A stretch of DNA of 62,758 bases from the NCBI GenBank assembly GCA_017983795.1, contig JAGOAS010000024.1:1-62758 (forward strand), in the 5' to 3' direction. Source of the DNA: Piscinibacter sp. GTDB taxonomy: Bacteria; Pseudomonadota; Gammaproteobacteria; Burkholderiales; Burkholderiaceae_C. A program made the translations under genes and the position numbers. The notes beneath the pieces were generated by a model. That model was not told where the DNA came from. It searched no databases and worked only from the letters and a program-made list of their open reading frames with translations. Below are positions 1 through 7,561 of this stretch, in pieces (the first letter of the stretch is position 1; every line of letters starts with the position of its first letter).

Positions 1-62
1 TTCTTCAGCCTCTCGGCCAACCGCTCCACGGTGGCCTTGTCGCCCACGATCAGACTCTTCAT
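1..62 (-). CDS. N-terminal fragment of an unidentified protein
   Basis: A leftward gene begins with ATG at 60-62 and runs off the window after 20 codons (MKSLIVGDKATVERL...). An AAGGAG ribosome-binding site lies about 8 nt upstream of the ATG, which supports the start. The 61 nt between it and ctaA are unusually AT-rich for this window and could hold its promoter. Too little is present to assign a family. Confidence 0.5.
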   Translation of the reverse strand, partial: MKSLIVGDKATVERLAERLK

Positions 63-123
63 CCACGACTCCTTGAAGTCCGTGGATCGATACTATATCT
101 AATCTATTGAACGCGACTTGGTA

Positions 124-1077
124 TCAGGCGAGGCTCAGCACGGCGGCCAGCAAGGCGGCGGCGAGCAGGTTGTGCAGCAGCGCGAGCGGCAACGGCAGCG
201 CCAGGGCGCTCGAGGCCATGCCGGCCGCCAGCTGGGCGGCGAGCAGCACCAGCAGCAGTACCGCCGTCCGGCGCCGGCCGTGGCGCCACGCCGCCCAGGC
301 GAGCGGCAGCAGCACGAGCATCACCATGAGCGCCGCATGGCGATGCAGGCTGTTGGCCAGCACACCGGCCGGGTTGCCGCCGGTCGCGGCGAGCACGGGC
401 TCGCGCCAGGGCGAGAGGCTGGCCCAGCCCGACTGCTGCACGGCCTCGCCCAGAGCGCAGTCGGCCCCGCCGCTGCAGGCGAGCCCGGCGTAAGACGCAC
501 TCGTCAGGCCGCCGAGCGCGATCTGCGCGGTCAGCAGCAGGGCCGCCAGCACAAGCATGCCGCGCGCGCCAGTAGTAGTAGTAGTAGTAGTAGTTGAGGC
601 CGCGCGCTCCGGCATGGCGAGCCGCACGCACAAGGCCAGCATCAGGAAGCCGCCGAGCAGGTTGCCCATCGCCACCGCCGGCACGCGTGCCGTGCTGCTC
701 CACCAGCCGAGCACGGCGAGAAACAACGCCAGCGCGAGGACGGCCAAGGCGATCAGCCCCTCGCGCACGAACAGCGGCTTGGAGCCCAGGCAGACCAGCA
801 CCATCGTGATCACCAGCAGCAGCGCCGTCGATGCCGTGATGCGGTGCGCCAGCCGCGCCAGCGCGGTGGCCGCCTGCGCCTCGTCCGACGCCGGCCGGCC
901 CTGCTGGGCGCGACGCAGGTCCTGGCCGTAGCAGGACGGCCAATCGCTGCAGCCCAGGCCGACCTTGCTCAGGCGCAGGAAGGCGCTCAGGCTCGTCACC
1001 GCGAGCACCAGCGCGGCGCACAGCAGGGCGAGGCGATGCAGGATGCGGCGGCGGCGATCGGTATGGCTCGTGTTCAT
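124..1077 (-). CDS. ctaA: Heme A synthase, CtaA/COX15 family
   Basis: This 317-aa polytopic membrane protein oxidises the methyl group of heme O to make heme A. It shows the family pattern: paired loop cysteines C43/C49 and C201/C207, and helix histidines H78, H245/H247 and H302 that fit heme ligands. The start chosen (ATG at 1075-1077) precedes a normal basic N-terminus; an upstream in-frame ATG would add 18 residues. It is divergent from the heme-copper operon at 1249, and a Dnr-type palindrome lies in the gap, so the two may be co-regulated. Residues 162-169 are eight threonines encoded by a perfect trinucleotide repeat in the loop between the two halves, which is not part of the normal family sequence. 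Family assignment is secure; which enzyme receives the heme A is inference. Confidence 0.9.
   Translation of the reverse strand: MNTSHTDRRRRILHRLALLCAALVLAVTSLSAFLRLSKVGLGCSDWPSCYGQDLRRAQQGRPASDEAQAATALARLAHRITASTALLLVITMVLVCLGSKPLFVREGLIALAVLALALFLAVLGWWSSTARVPAVAMGNLLGGFLMLALCVRLAMPERAASTTTTTTTTGARGMLVLAALLLTAQIALGGLTSASYAGLACSGGADCALGEAVQQSGWASLSPWREPVLAATGGNPAGVLANSLHRHAALMVMLVLLPLAWAAWRHGRRRTAVLLLVLLAAQLAAGMASSALALPLPLALLHNLLAAALLAAVLSLA
571..594. repeat. Perfect trinucleotide microsatellite (AGT)8 inside ctaA
   Basis: Eight uninterrupted AGT units on the + strand read as eight ACT threonine codons in ctaA. ACT is a rare codon in a genome this GC-rich, and no other run like this is seen in the window. 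Copy-number change would alter a loop length in three-base steps without a frameshift. Confidence 0.95.
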
Positions 1078-1148
1078 GACGCAGATCAGTAAGCGGCGAC
1101 ATCCTAGCGGCAGCCCCCGTTGCTGCTGCAATGCACCACGCGCATTTC

Positions 1149-1162
1149 TTGAACTGGTTCAA
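1149..1162. promoter_or_regulatory. Dnr/FNR-type palindrome upstream of the NorSY-like operon
   Basis: TTGAACTGGTTCAA has two perfect half-sites around a 4-nt centre and is identical to the site before nirS at 14018. It is centred about 93 nt upstream of the ATG at 1249, and on the other side about 78 nt from ctaA. It fits a binding site for the Crp/Fnr-family regulator at 30745-31443. No promoter -10 element was assigned. Confidence 0.8.
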
Positions 1163-1248
1163 GTCGGGTCCCGGGTCGGCTTCTGAGAATCGCAACAGCG
1201 CATATTGCGCCGTCAGCCCCCGCACATCGATCCGAACGGAGACCGAGC

Positions 1249-1404
1249 ATGAGCCATACCGAACAAGACAACGAGCCGGTGCCCTGGATGCAGCAGCTGC
1301 TCGACAACCCCTTCCTGCTGCTGTTCCTCGGGGTGATGATCCCGATGGTGGTCTACATCCTGTGGGGTGTCATCGACATCCTCTCGATCCCGATGGCCAA
1401 GTGA
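1249..1404 (+). CDS. 51-aa single-pass membrane peptide heading the NorSY-like operon
   Basis: This small ORF has an acidic N-terminus (MSHTEQDNEPVPW), one hydrophobic helix at about residues 20-45, and a short polar tail. It begins 87 nt after the Dnr-type box and ends 39 nt before the CuA subunit gene, so it is the first gene of that operon. Small one-helix subunits are common in heme-copper enzymes. A role as an accessory or assembly subunit is inferred from position and topology only. No family was recognised. Confidence 0.75.
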   Translation: MSHTEQDNEPVPWMQQLLDNPFLLLFLGVMIPMVVYILWGVIDILSIPMAK

Positions 1405-1443
1405 CGGCTCGGTCTGCCCAATAAAACCCCGGAGGAGAAAACG

Positions 1444-1983
1444 ATGAGCGCCATCCTGCCCCCCTCAGAGCGCCTGTGGTGGAAACACCCGCTCGACCGC
1501 GTCGAAGGCACCTGGATCGCAATTGCCCTGGCCTGGTGCCTGACCATGTTCTTCATGATGGTCGGCTGGCACATCTACGGCAAGCAGAACCTGTCCACCG
1601 AGACCTACAAGACCACGCCCGAGAAGTTCTCGGCCAAGGCGCAGGCGATGGTCGACAAGTACACGGTGCGCACCGAGACCGCCGACAAGATTCCGGTGGT
1701 GGCGCCGCCGGCCGGCAGCGACGTCTATATCGTCGCGCGGCTGTGGAACTTCTGGCCCATCCTCGAGCTGGAGAAGGACAAGACCTACCGGCTGCACCTG
1801 ACCGCGATGGACTACAACCACGGCTTCTCGCTGCAGCCGGCGAACATCAACATCCAGGTCGTTCCGGGTTATGAGCACGTCGTGACGGTGACGCCGAACC
1901 AGTCGGGCACCTACTCGGTGGTGTGCAACGAATACTGCGGGATCGGCCATCACACGATGGTCGGCCGCGTCTACGTCAAGTGA
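1444..1983 (+). CDS. norS: CuA-containing heme-copper subunit II, NorS-like
   Basis: This 179-aa protein has one N-terminal membrane helix (about residues 22-44) and a periplasmic cupredoxin domain. All CuA ligands are present: H126 in DYNHGF, then C161, E163, C165, H169 and M172 in CNEYCGIGHHTM. It would accept electrons from a periplasmic donor and pass them to the subunit I encoded 14 nt downstream. It is shorter than typical aa3 oxidase subunit II, which usually has two helices. A GGAGGAG ribosome-binding site precedes the ATG. Cytochrome oxidase subunit II-like identity is secure. The NorS label rests on the catalytic-site features of its partner and on the SenC gene in the operon. Confidence 0.8.
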   Translation: MSAILPPSERLWWKHPLDRVEGTWIAIALAWCLTMFFMMVGWHIYGKQNLSTETYKTTPEKFSAKAQAMVDKYTVRTETADKIPVVAPPAGSDVYIVARLWNFWPILELEKDKTYRLHLTAMDYNHGFSLQPANINIQVVPGYEHVVTVTPNQSGTYSVVCNEYCGIGHHTMVGRVYVK

Positions 1984-1997
1984 GGGGGGAGGCAAAC

Positions 1998-3695
1998 ATG
2001 TCCAGCACGACCTACCGGACTTGCCCCCGCTCGGGGCTGCAGTTCGAAGCCAATGCCGAGAAGCTGATGCTCGCCAACGCCGTCGCGGCGGTGGTGTTCC
2101 TGCTCATCGGCGGCATCCTTGCCGTCGGCGTGGTGCTCACGCGCTGGCCGGCGATCCACTGGCTCGAGGCCGACACCTTCTACAAGGTGCTCACCGCGCA
2201 CGGCATCGACATGCTGATCTTCTGGATCATCTTCTTCGAGATCGCGGTGCTGTACTTCTGCTCGTCGACGCTGCTGCGCTGCCGATTGGCGACGCCGAAG
2301 ATCGCCTGGCTGGCCTTCGCGCTGATGGTGATCGGCGCGATCGTCAACAACGTCGCGGTCTACCAGGGCAGCTCGAGCGTGATGATGACGTCGTACGTGC
2401 CGATGATGGCCGCGCCGTCGTTCTACGCCGGCCTGATCCTGTTCGCGGTGGGTGCGCTGATCGGCTGCTTCGTCTTCCTCGGCACGCTGGTCGTCGCCAA
2501 GCGCGACAAGACCTACCAGGGCTCGGTGCCGCTGGTGACCTTCGGTGCCGTCACCGCCTGCATCATCGCGGTGTTCACCATCGCCTCGGGCGCGATCATC
2601 CTGATCCCGACCTTCCTGATGTCGGTGGGCCTGGTCGAGAAGGTCGACCCGCTCGTCTACCGCACCATCTGGTGGGCCTTCGGCCACTCGTCGCAGCAGA
2701 TCAACGTCGCGGCGCACATCTCGATCTGGTACGCGGTGGCGGCGATCGCCTTCGGTGCCAAGCCCATGAGCGAGCGCGTCAGCCGCGGCGCCTTCCTGCT
2801 CTACATCCTGTTCCTGCAACTGGCCAGCGCGCACCACCTGCTCGCCGACCCGGGTCTGTCGACCGGCTGGAAGGTCGTCAACACCAGCTACTTCATGTAC
2901 TTCGCGGTGCTGGCCTCGATGATCCACGGCCTGACCATCCCCGGCGCGATGGAAGTCGCGCAGCGCGCCAAGGGCTTCAACAAGGGCCTGTTCGAGTGGC
3001 TGCGCAAGGCGCCCTGGGGCAACCCGGTGTTCTCCGGCGTGTTCATCTCGATCATCGGCTTCGGCTTCCTCGGCGGCATCTCCGGCGTGATGATGGGCAC
3101 CGAGCAGCTGAACATGATCATCCACAACACCATCTACGTGCCGGGGCACTTCCACGCCACGGTGGTGGTGGGCACCACGCTGTCGTTCATGGCGCTGACC
3201 TACTTCCTGATCCCGGTGCTGTTCAAGCGCGAGATGATCGCCCCGGGCCTGGCGAAGCTGCAGCCCTACCTGTTCGGCCTGTCGATGTACTTCTTCTGCC
3301 TGGTGATGATGGGCGCGGGCACCCTGGGCGTCTCGCGGCGCCACTGGGACATGGCCTTCCAGGGCGCGGCGCTGGCCTACCCGTGGCCGGGCGCGGCCTA
3401 CCTGATGATGGGCCTGGTCGGCATCGCCGGCATCGCAGCCATCACCGGCGGCGCGATCTACATCTACGTGACGGTCGGCTCGCTGCTGTGGGGCAAGAAG
3501 CTCGAGGCCGGCGCCACCAGCGCCAACTTCACGCCGATCCCGCGCAGCGCCCCGACGGTGGTCGCGCAGAGCTACGGCTCGGCCGGCTTCGCGGCGCCGG
3601 GCACCTTCATGCTCGCGATGGTGTTCCTGGTTGCCTTCATCCTGTACTACTTCATCAACTGGAAGTACCTCTCGCAGGTCTGGGGCCTGAGCTGA
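1998..3695 (+). CDS. norY: Heme-copper superfamily subunit I, NorY-like putative NO reductase
   Basis: This 565-aa polytopic protein keeps all six canonical histidines: H68 (helix II), H230 (helix VI), H279/H280 (helix VII), and H384/H386 in PGHFHA (helix X). The helix VI sequence is GHSSQQIN, so the position of the oxidase cross-linked tyrosine (GHPEVY) is Q234, and the family glutamate is serine. Loss of that tyrosine is a hallmark of NO-reducing branches rather than O2 reductases. With the CuA subunit upstream and SenC downstream, the layout resembles the norSY-senC clusters described in ammonia oxidisers. ATG at 1998 is preceded by a GGGGGGAGG ribosome-binding site; a longer in-frame extension overlaps the upstream gene and is rejected. 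NO as substrate is inference. Confidence 0.75.
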   Translation: MSSTTYRTCPRSGLQFEANAEKLMLANAVAAVVFLLIGGILAVGVVLTRWPAIHWLEADTFYKVLTAHGIDMLIFWIIFFEIAVLYFCSSTLLRCRLATPKIAWLAFALMVIGAIVNNVAVYQGSSSVMMTSYVPMMAAPSFYAGLILFAVGALIGCFVFLGTLVVAKRDKTYQGSVPLVTFGAVTACIIAVFTIASGAIILIPTFLMSVGLVEKVDPLVYRTIWWAFGHSSQQINVAAHISIWYAVAAIAFGAKPMSERVSRGAFLLYILFLQLASAHHLLADPGLSTGWKVVNTSYFMYFAVLASMIHGLTIPGAMEVAQRAKGFNKGLFEWLRKAPWGNPVFSGVFISIIGFGFLGGISGVMMGTEQLNMIIHNTIYVPGHFHATVVVGTTLSFMALTYFLIPVLFKREMIAPGLAKLQPYLFGLSMYFFCLVMMGAGTLGVSRRHWDMAFQGAALAYPWPGAAYLMMGLVGIAGIAAITGGAIYIYVTVGSLLWGKKLEAGATSANFTPIPRSAPTVVAQSYGSAGFAAPGTFMLAMVFLVAFILYYFINWKYLSQVWGLS

Positions 3696-3711
3696 GCCGG
3701 GAGCTGCCGCG

Positions 3712-4614
3712 ATGAACACGACCACCCTCGCGAGCACCACTCGCCCCAGCCCCGCACAGGTGGCGCGGCTGGTGCTGGGCCTGTTCAAGCTGCGCATCGG
3801 CGTGCTCATCATGGTCACGGCGCTGGTCGGCCTGGCGGTCACGCCGGGCGTCTCGCCCAGCCTCGTGCAGGTGGCGGTGCTGGCGCTGGCGGTGCTGGGC
3901 GCCTCGGCCGCCGCCGGCGCCTTCAACCAGTACTACGAGGCCGAGAGCGACCGGCTGATGGCCCGCACTCGCGGGCGCGCCTTCGCCAGCGGCGCGCTGC
4001 CGCGTTCGCGGGCCTGGCTGCTGCTGATCGGCGCGCTGCTGGCGCTGTCGGTCGGCGCGGCCTGGCAGGTACTCAACGGCAGCGCGGCGCTCTACATCTT
4101 CCTCGGCGCGTTCTTCTACGGCGTGGTCTACACCGTGTGGCTGAAGCGGCGCAGCTGGACCAACATCGTGATCGGCGGCCTGTCGGGCAGCTTCGCGGTG
4201 CTGGCCGGCGCGGCGGCGGTGAACCCGGCGCTCGGCGCGCAGCCGCTGCTGCTCGCGCTGGTGCTGTTCCTCTGGACGCCGCCGCACTTCTGGAGCCTGG
4301 CGATCGCCGGCTCGGCCGACTACGCCGCTGCCGGCGTGCCCATGCTGCCGGTGGTGGTGGGCCCGCAGCGCGCCGCGCGCGTGGTGTTCGCGAGCACGCT
4401 CGCACTGGTGGCGGCTTCGCTGCTGCCGGGCGCCTTCGGCGCCGGGCCGCTGTACATGGCCGGGGCGGCCATCGGCGGCGGCTGGTTCGTCTACAAGTCG
4501 TGGCGCTTGGCGCGCGCGCCCAGCCGCCAGACGGCGTTGGGCTCCTTCTTCGCCTCCTTGCTGCAACTGAGCCTATTGCTGGGCGCGGCCAGCATCGACG
4601 GCTTGATACGGTAG
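3712..4614 (+). CDS. ctaB: Protoheme IX farnesyltransferase (heme O synthase)
   Basis: This 300-aa UbiA-family membrane prenyltransferase converts heme B to heme O. It has the prenyl-diphosphate-binding segment NQYYEAESDRLMARTRGR (about residues 68-85) and the later LFLWTPPHFW motif, with multiple membrane helices. It sits 16 nt after the subunit I gene, in the same operon, and ctaA lies just upstream on the other strand. The subunit I protein may therefore carry heme O or heme A rather than heme B. That link is inferred from gene order. Confidence 0.93.
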   Translation: MNTTTLASTTRPSPAQVARLVLGLFKLRIGVLIMVTALVGLAVTPGVSPSLVQVAVLALAVLGASAAAGAFNQYYEAESDRLMARTRGRAFASGALPRSRAWLLLIGALLALSVGAAWQVLNGSAALYIFLGAFFYGVVYTVWLKRRSWTNIVIGGLSGSFAVLAGAAAVNPALGAQPLLLALVLFLWTPPHFWSLAIAGSADYAAAGVPMLPVVVGPQRAARVVFASTLALVAASLLPGAFGAGPLYMAGAAIGGGWFVYKSWRLARAPSRQTALGSFFASLLQLSLLLGAASIDGLIR

Positions 4615-4634
4615 GCCGCACAGGCCGGGCGCCC

Positions 4635-5522
4635 ATGGCAGGCCGTCTCCCGCTTCTCGCATCGATCGCAGCCGGGCTGCTCGGGCTGCATGCTGCCGTG
4701 TGGGGCCAGGCCTGGCCTGCCCCCACGCCGCCCGGGCAACCGGCACGCCTGAGCACGGCGGCGGCCGACGAGCCGCCGCCCGTGCGCTCACTCGAACGCG
4801 AAGCTGCGCTGCGCGCCAGCCAGGCCGCCATCGGCCGCTCGGTGAGCGCGCACACGCTGCTCGACCGCGACGGCCGCCCGGTGCCGCTCACGCGCTACCG
4901 CGGCAAGCCGCTGCTGGTGAGCTTCATCTATACCGGCTGCTTCCAGGTCTGCCCGACCAGCACGCGCTCGCTGCAGCGCTCGCTGCAGCCGCTGCGCGAG
5001 GCCTTCGGCGACGACACCTTCAACGTGGTGAGCGTCGGCTTCAACCAGCCCGCCGATTCGCCGCAGGCGATGCGCGCCTTCGCCGCGCAGCACCGCATCG
5101 CCGAGCCGAACTGGGATTTCCTCAGTCCGTCGCCGGCCGCGGTGGACGCGCTGACGCGCGACTTCGGCTTCAGCTACCTCGCCACGCCGGCGGGCTTCGA
5201 CCACGTCGTCGGCGTCAGCGTGGTCGACGCCGAGGGGCGCGTCTACGCCCATGTCTACGGCGACGTGATGACGGCCGACCAGCTCGGCGAGCCGCTGCGC
5301 CGCCTGCTGCGCGGCGCGCCGCCCGCCGCCGGCGAAAGTGCGCTGGCCAACCTGGTCGAGCGCGTGCGCATCATCTGCACCGTCTACGACGCCGAGACCG
5401 GCCGCTACCGCACCAACTACGGCCTGATCCTGGAGATCGCCGGCGGCCTGGGCTTCCTGCTCACCATGCTGGTCTTCTTCGTCGGCGAGGCGCGCAAGCG
5501 CCGGCGAGGCCCGCTTGCGTGA
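4635..5522 (+). CDS. senC: SCO1/SenC copper chaperone with C-terminal membrane extension
   Basis: This 295-aa protein starts with a hydrophobic signal or anchor, followed by a thioredoxin-fold SCO domain. The copper-binding residues are C102 and C106 in GCFQVC, and H190. SCO proteins deliver copper to CuA centres or act as thiol-disulfide reductants, and the neighbouring subunit II needs CuA. After the SCO domain (about residue 230) there is an unusual tail with ICTVYDAETGRYRTNYG and a membrane helix at about 264-284, giving a second anchor. The stop overlaps the next gene by 8 nt, suggesting coupled translation. Confidence 0.88.
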   Translation: MAGRLPLLASIAAGLLGLHAAVWGQAWPAPTPPGQPARLSTAAADEPPPVRSLEREAALRASQAAIGRSVSAHTLLDRDGRPVPLTRYRGKPLLVSFIYTGCFQVCPTSTRSLQRSLQPLREAFGDDTFNVVSVGFNQPADSPQAMRAFAAQHRIAEPNWDFLSPSPAAVDALTRDFGFSYLATPAGFDHVVGVSVVDAEGRVYAHVYGDVMTADQLGEPLRRLLRGAPPAAGESALANLVERVRIICTVYDAETGRYRTNYGLILEIAGGLGFLLTMLVFFVGEARKRRRGPLA

Positions 5523-7047
5523 AGCCCTGCAGTCCGGCTGGCGCGCGCTCGAGCACGGTTTCGACGCCGCTTTCGGCGCCGCGCTGAACCCGCTGCGCCA
5601 CCTCGGCGCGCTCGGCTTCCTGATGTTCTGGCTGCTCGCCGCCAGCGGCATCTACCTCTATGCCGTGCTCGACACCTCGGCGGAGGGCGCCTGGCATTCG
5701 ATCGACGCGCTCTCGCGCCAGCAGTGGTACCTGGGCGGCGTGCTGCGCAGCCTGCACCGCTACGCCGCCGATGCCTTCGTGCTGCTGATGCTGGCGCACC
5801 TGCTGCGCGAATGGCTGTTCGGCCACTGGCAGGGCTTTCGCCGCTTCTCCTGGCTGACCGGCGTGCCGCTGCTGCTGTTCGCCTTCGTCAGCGCGATCGG
5901 CGGCTTCTGGCTCAACTGGGATCAGCTCGGCCAGTTCTCCGCCATCGCCACCGCCGAATGGCTCGACTGGCTGCCGCTGTTCGCCACGCCGCTGACGCGC
6001 AACTTCCTCAACGCCGCGGCGGTCAGCGATCGCCTCTTCTCGCTGTTCGTCTTCATCCACCTCGGCGTGCCGCTGCTGCTGGTGTTCGGGCTGTGGTTCC
6101 ACATCCAGCGCATCAGCCGCGCCGCGGTCTTCCCGCCGCGCATGCTGGCCGCGGGCAGCTTCGCGGCACTGCTCGCGCTGGCCGTGGCGCAGCCGGTGAT
6201 GAGCCAGGCGCCGGCCAATCTCGCCGTGGTGCCGGGGCCGCTCGCCTTCGACTGGCTGCTGCTGTTCGTGCACCCGCTGGTCAACGCCAGCTCGGCCGGC
6301 GTGGTGTGGTGGCTGCTGTCGGCCACGCTCGTCGCCCTGTTCGCCCTGCCCTTCCTGCCGCGGCGCAGCGTGCCGGTGCCGGTGGCGGTGGTCGATGCGG
6401 CCAACTGCAACGGCTGCCGGCGCTGCTTCGACGACTGCCCCTACGCGGCCGTCACCATGATTCCGCACCCGAACAAGCGCATCGGCCGCGAGATGGCGCA
6501 GGTCAACGCCGACCTGTGCGCGAGCTGCGGCATCTGTGTCGGCGCCTGCCCTTCGTCGACGCCCTTCCGCAGCGTCGCCGAACTGGTCACCGGCATCGAC
6601 ATGCCCAGCGCGCCCATCAGCGCGCTGCGCCGCCAACTGCAGCAGGCCCTGGCCGCATCGCGGGCCGAGCACCCCATCGTCGTCTTCGGCTGCGAGTGCG
6701 GCGCGCGCGTCGATACGCTGGCCGCGCCCGACGTCGCACCCTTCAGCCTGATGTGCACCGGCGCGCTGCCGCCCTCCTTCGTCGAATACGCGCTGCGCGA
6801 CGGCGCGGCGGCGGTGCTCGTCGCCGGCTGCCGCGAAGCCGGCTGCGAGTTCCGCCTCGGCCAGCGCTGGAGCGCGCAGCGCCTGAGCGGCGAACGCGAG
6901 CCGCACCTGCGCGCCTCGGTGCCGCGCGAGCGCGTCGCCACCGCCTGGGGCGACGCCGGCGACGAAGCCGCCCTGCATACTGCCTTGACCCAATTGCGCG
7001 AGCGCCTGCGTGGCGCCGCGCCTCTCGAACGAGCCGCCCATGGATGA
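5515..7047 (+). CDS. Fusion: diheme cytochrome b, 2x[4Fe-4S] ferredoxin, MvhD-like domain
   Basis: This 510-aa protein has three modules. Residues 1-280 form a cytochrome b/b6-like membrane domain with two H-x13-H pairs (H81/H95 and H182/H196), fitting two b hemes. Residues 290-350 carry two ferredoxin clusters (C298/301/304/308 and C335/338/341/345). Residues 385-450 resemble the iron-sulfur MvhD/FlpD domain (C393, C395, C414, C439, C444). The start is TTG at 5515, overlapping senC by 8 nt; no better ATG is near. The layout suggests electron transfer between a soluble iron-sulfur donor and the membrane quinone pool or the neighbouring heme-copper proteins. The partner is unknown. Confidence 0.8.
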   Translation: MREALQSGWRALEHGFDAAFGAALNPLRHLGALGFLMFWLLAASGIYLYAVLDTSAEGAWHSIDALSRQQWYLGGVLRSLHRYAADAFVLLMLAHLLREWLFGHWQGFRRFSWLTGVPLLLFAFVSAIGGFWLNWDQLGQFSAIATAEWLDWLPLFATPLTRNFLNAAAVSDRLFSLFVFIHLGVPLLLVFGLWFHIQRISRAAVFPPRMLAAGSFAALLALAVAQPVMSQAPANLAVVPGPLAFDWLLLFVHPLVNASSAGVVWWLLSATLVALFALPFLPRRSVPVPVAVVDAANCNGCRRCFDDCPYAAVTMIPHPNKRIGREMAQVNADLCASCGICVGACPSSTPFRSVAELVTGIDMPSAPISALRRQLQQALAASRAEHPIVVFGCECGARVDTLAAPDVAPFSLMCTGALPPSFVEYALRDGAAAVLVAGCREAGCEFRLGQRWSAQRLSGEREPHLRASVPRERVATAWGDAGDEAALHTALTQLRERLRGAAPLERAAHG

Positions 7048-7561
7048 GCGCAAGACCTCCCTCACACCCGCCGCCTGGATCGGCCAGGTTGCCCTGTACG
7101 GCCTGTTCGCGCTGGCCATCGGCGTGTTCTCGCACTGGCCGCCCTACCGCCACCTGGGCGAAGACCAGGCGCTGATCACGCTGAGCTTCAGCCACACCGG
7201 CCAGCCGGTGTCCGAGTGCCGGCCGCACACCGCCGAGGAACTCGCCAAGCTGCCGCCCAACATGCGCTCGCCGCTGCTGTGCCCGCGCGAGCGCTCGCCC
7301 ATCGTCGTCGAGCTCGACGTCGACGGCCAGCCGGCGCTGCGCCAGACGGCGAAGCCCTCGGGCCTGTCCAAGGACGGCGCGGCTTCCATCTACCATCGGC
7401 TGTCGCTGAGCGCCGGCACACACCGCGTCGCCGTGCGCATGAGCGACGACGCGCGCCGCAGCGACTTCGGCCATGTGAGCGAACAGACCGTGACGCTCAA
7501 GCCGGCCCAGATCCTGGTGATCGACTTCGACACCGCGACCCAGACCATCACGCTGCAATGA
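7040..7561 (+). CDS. Small membrane-anchored protein of unknown function
   Basis: A 173-aa protein has one N-terminal helix (about residues 11-30) followed by a soluble domain rich in beta-type sequence that contains two cysteines (CRPH and LLCPRE). ATG at 7040 is chosen over a GTG at 7010 because it overlaps the previous stop by 8 nt, as in the rest of the operon. Its stop overlaps the next ATG (ATGA). It is lodged between two redox genes and may be an assembly or accessory subunit, but no family was recognised. Confidence 0.75.
   Translation: MDERKTSLTPAAWIGQVALYGLFALAIGVFSHWPPYRHLGEDQALITLSFSHTGQPVSECRPHTAEELAKLPPNMRSPLLCPRERSPIVVELDVDGQPALRQTAKPSGLSKDGAASIYHRLSLSAGTHRVAVRMSDDARRSDFGHVSEQTVTLKPAQILVIDFDTATQTITLQ

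Noticed and set aside
1998-3695. Reading the first heme-copper unit as an ordinary aa3 cytochrome oxidase
   Set aside because: The helix VI tyrosine and glutamate are absent, no subunit III gene follows, and the operon has a Dnr-type box and SenC in a NorSY-like order.
1971-3926. Very long minus-strand open frame opposite the subunit I gene, and similar long frames such as 27853-31731
   Set aside because: These are arginine-, histidine- or alanine-rich shadows of genes with clear family motifs on the other strand or frame, as expected in GC-rich DNA.
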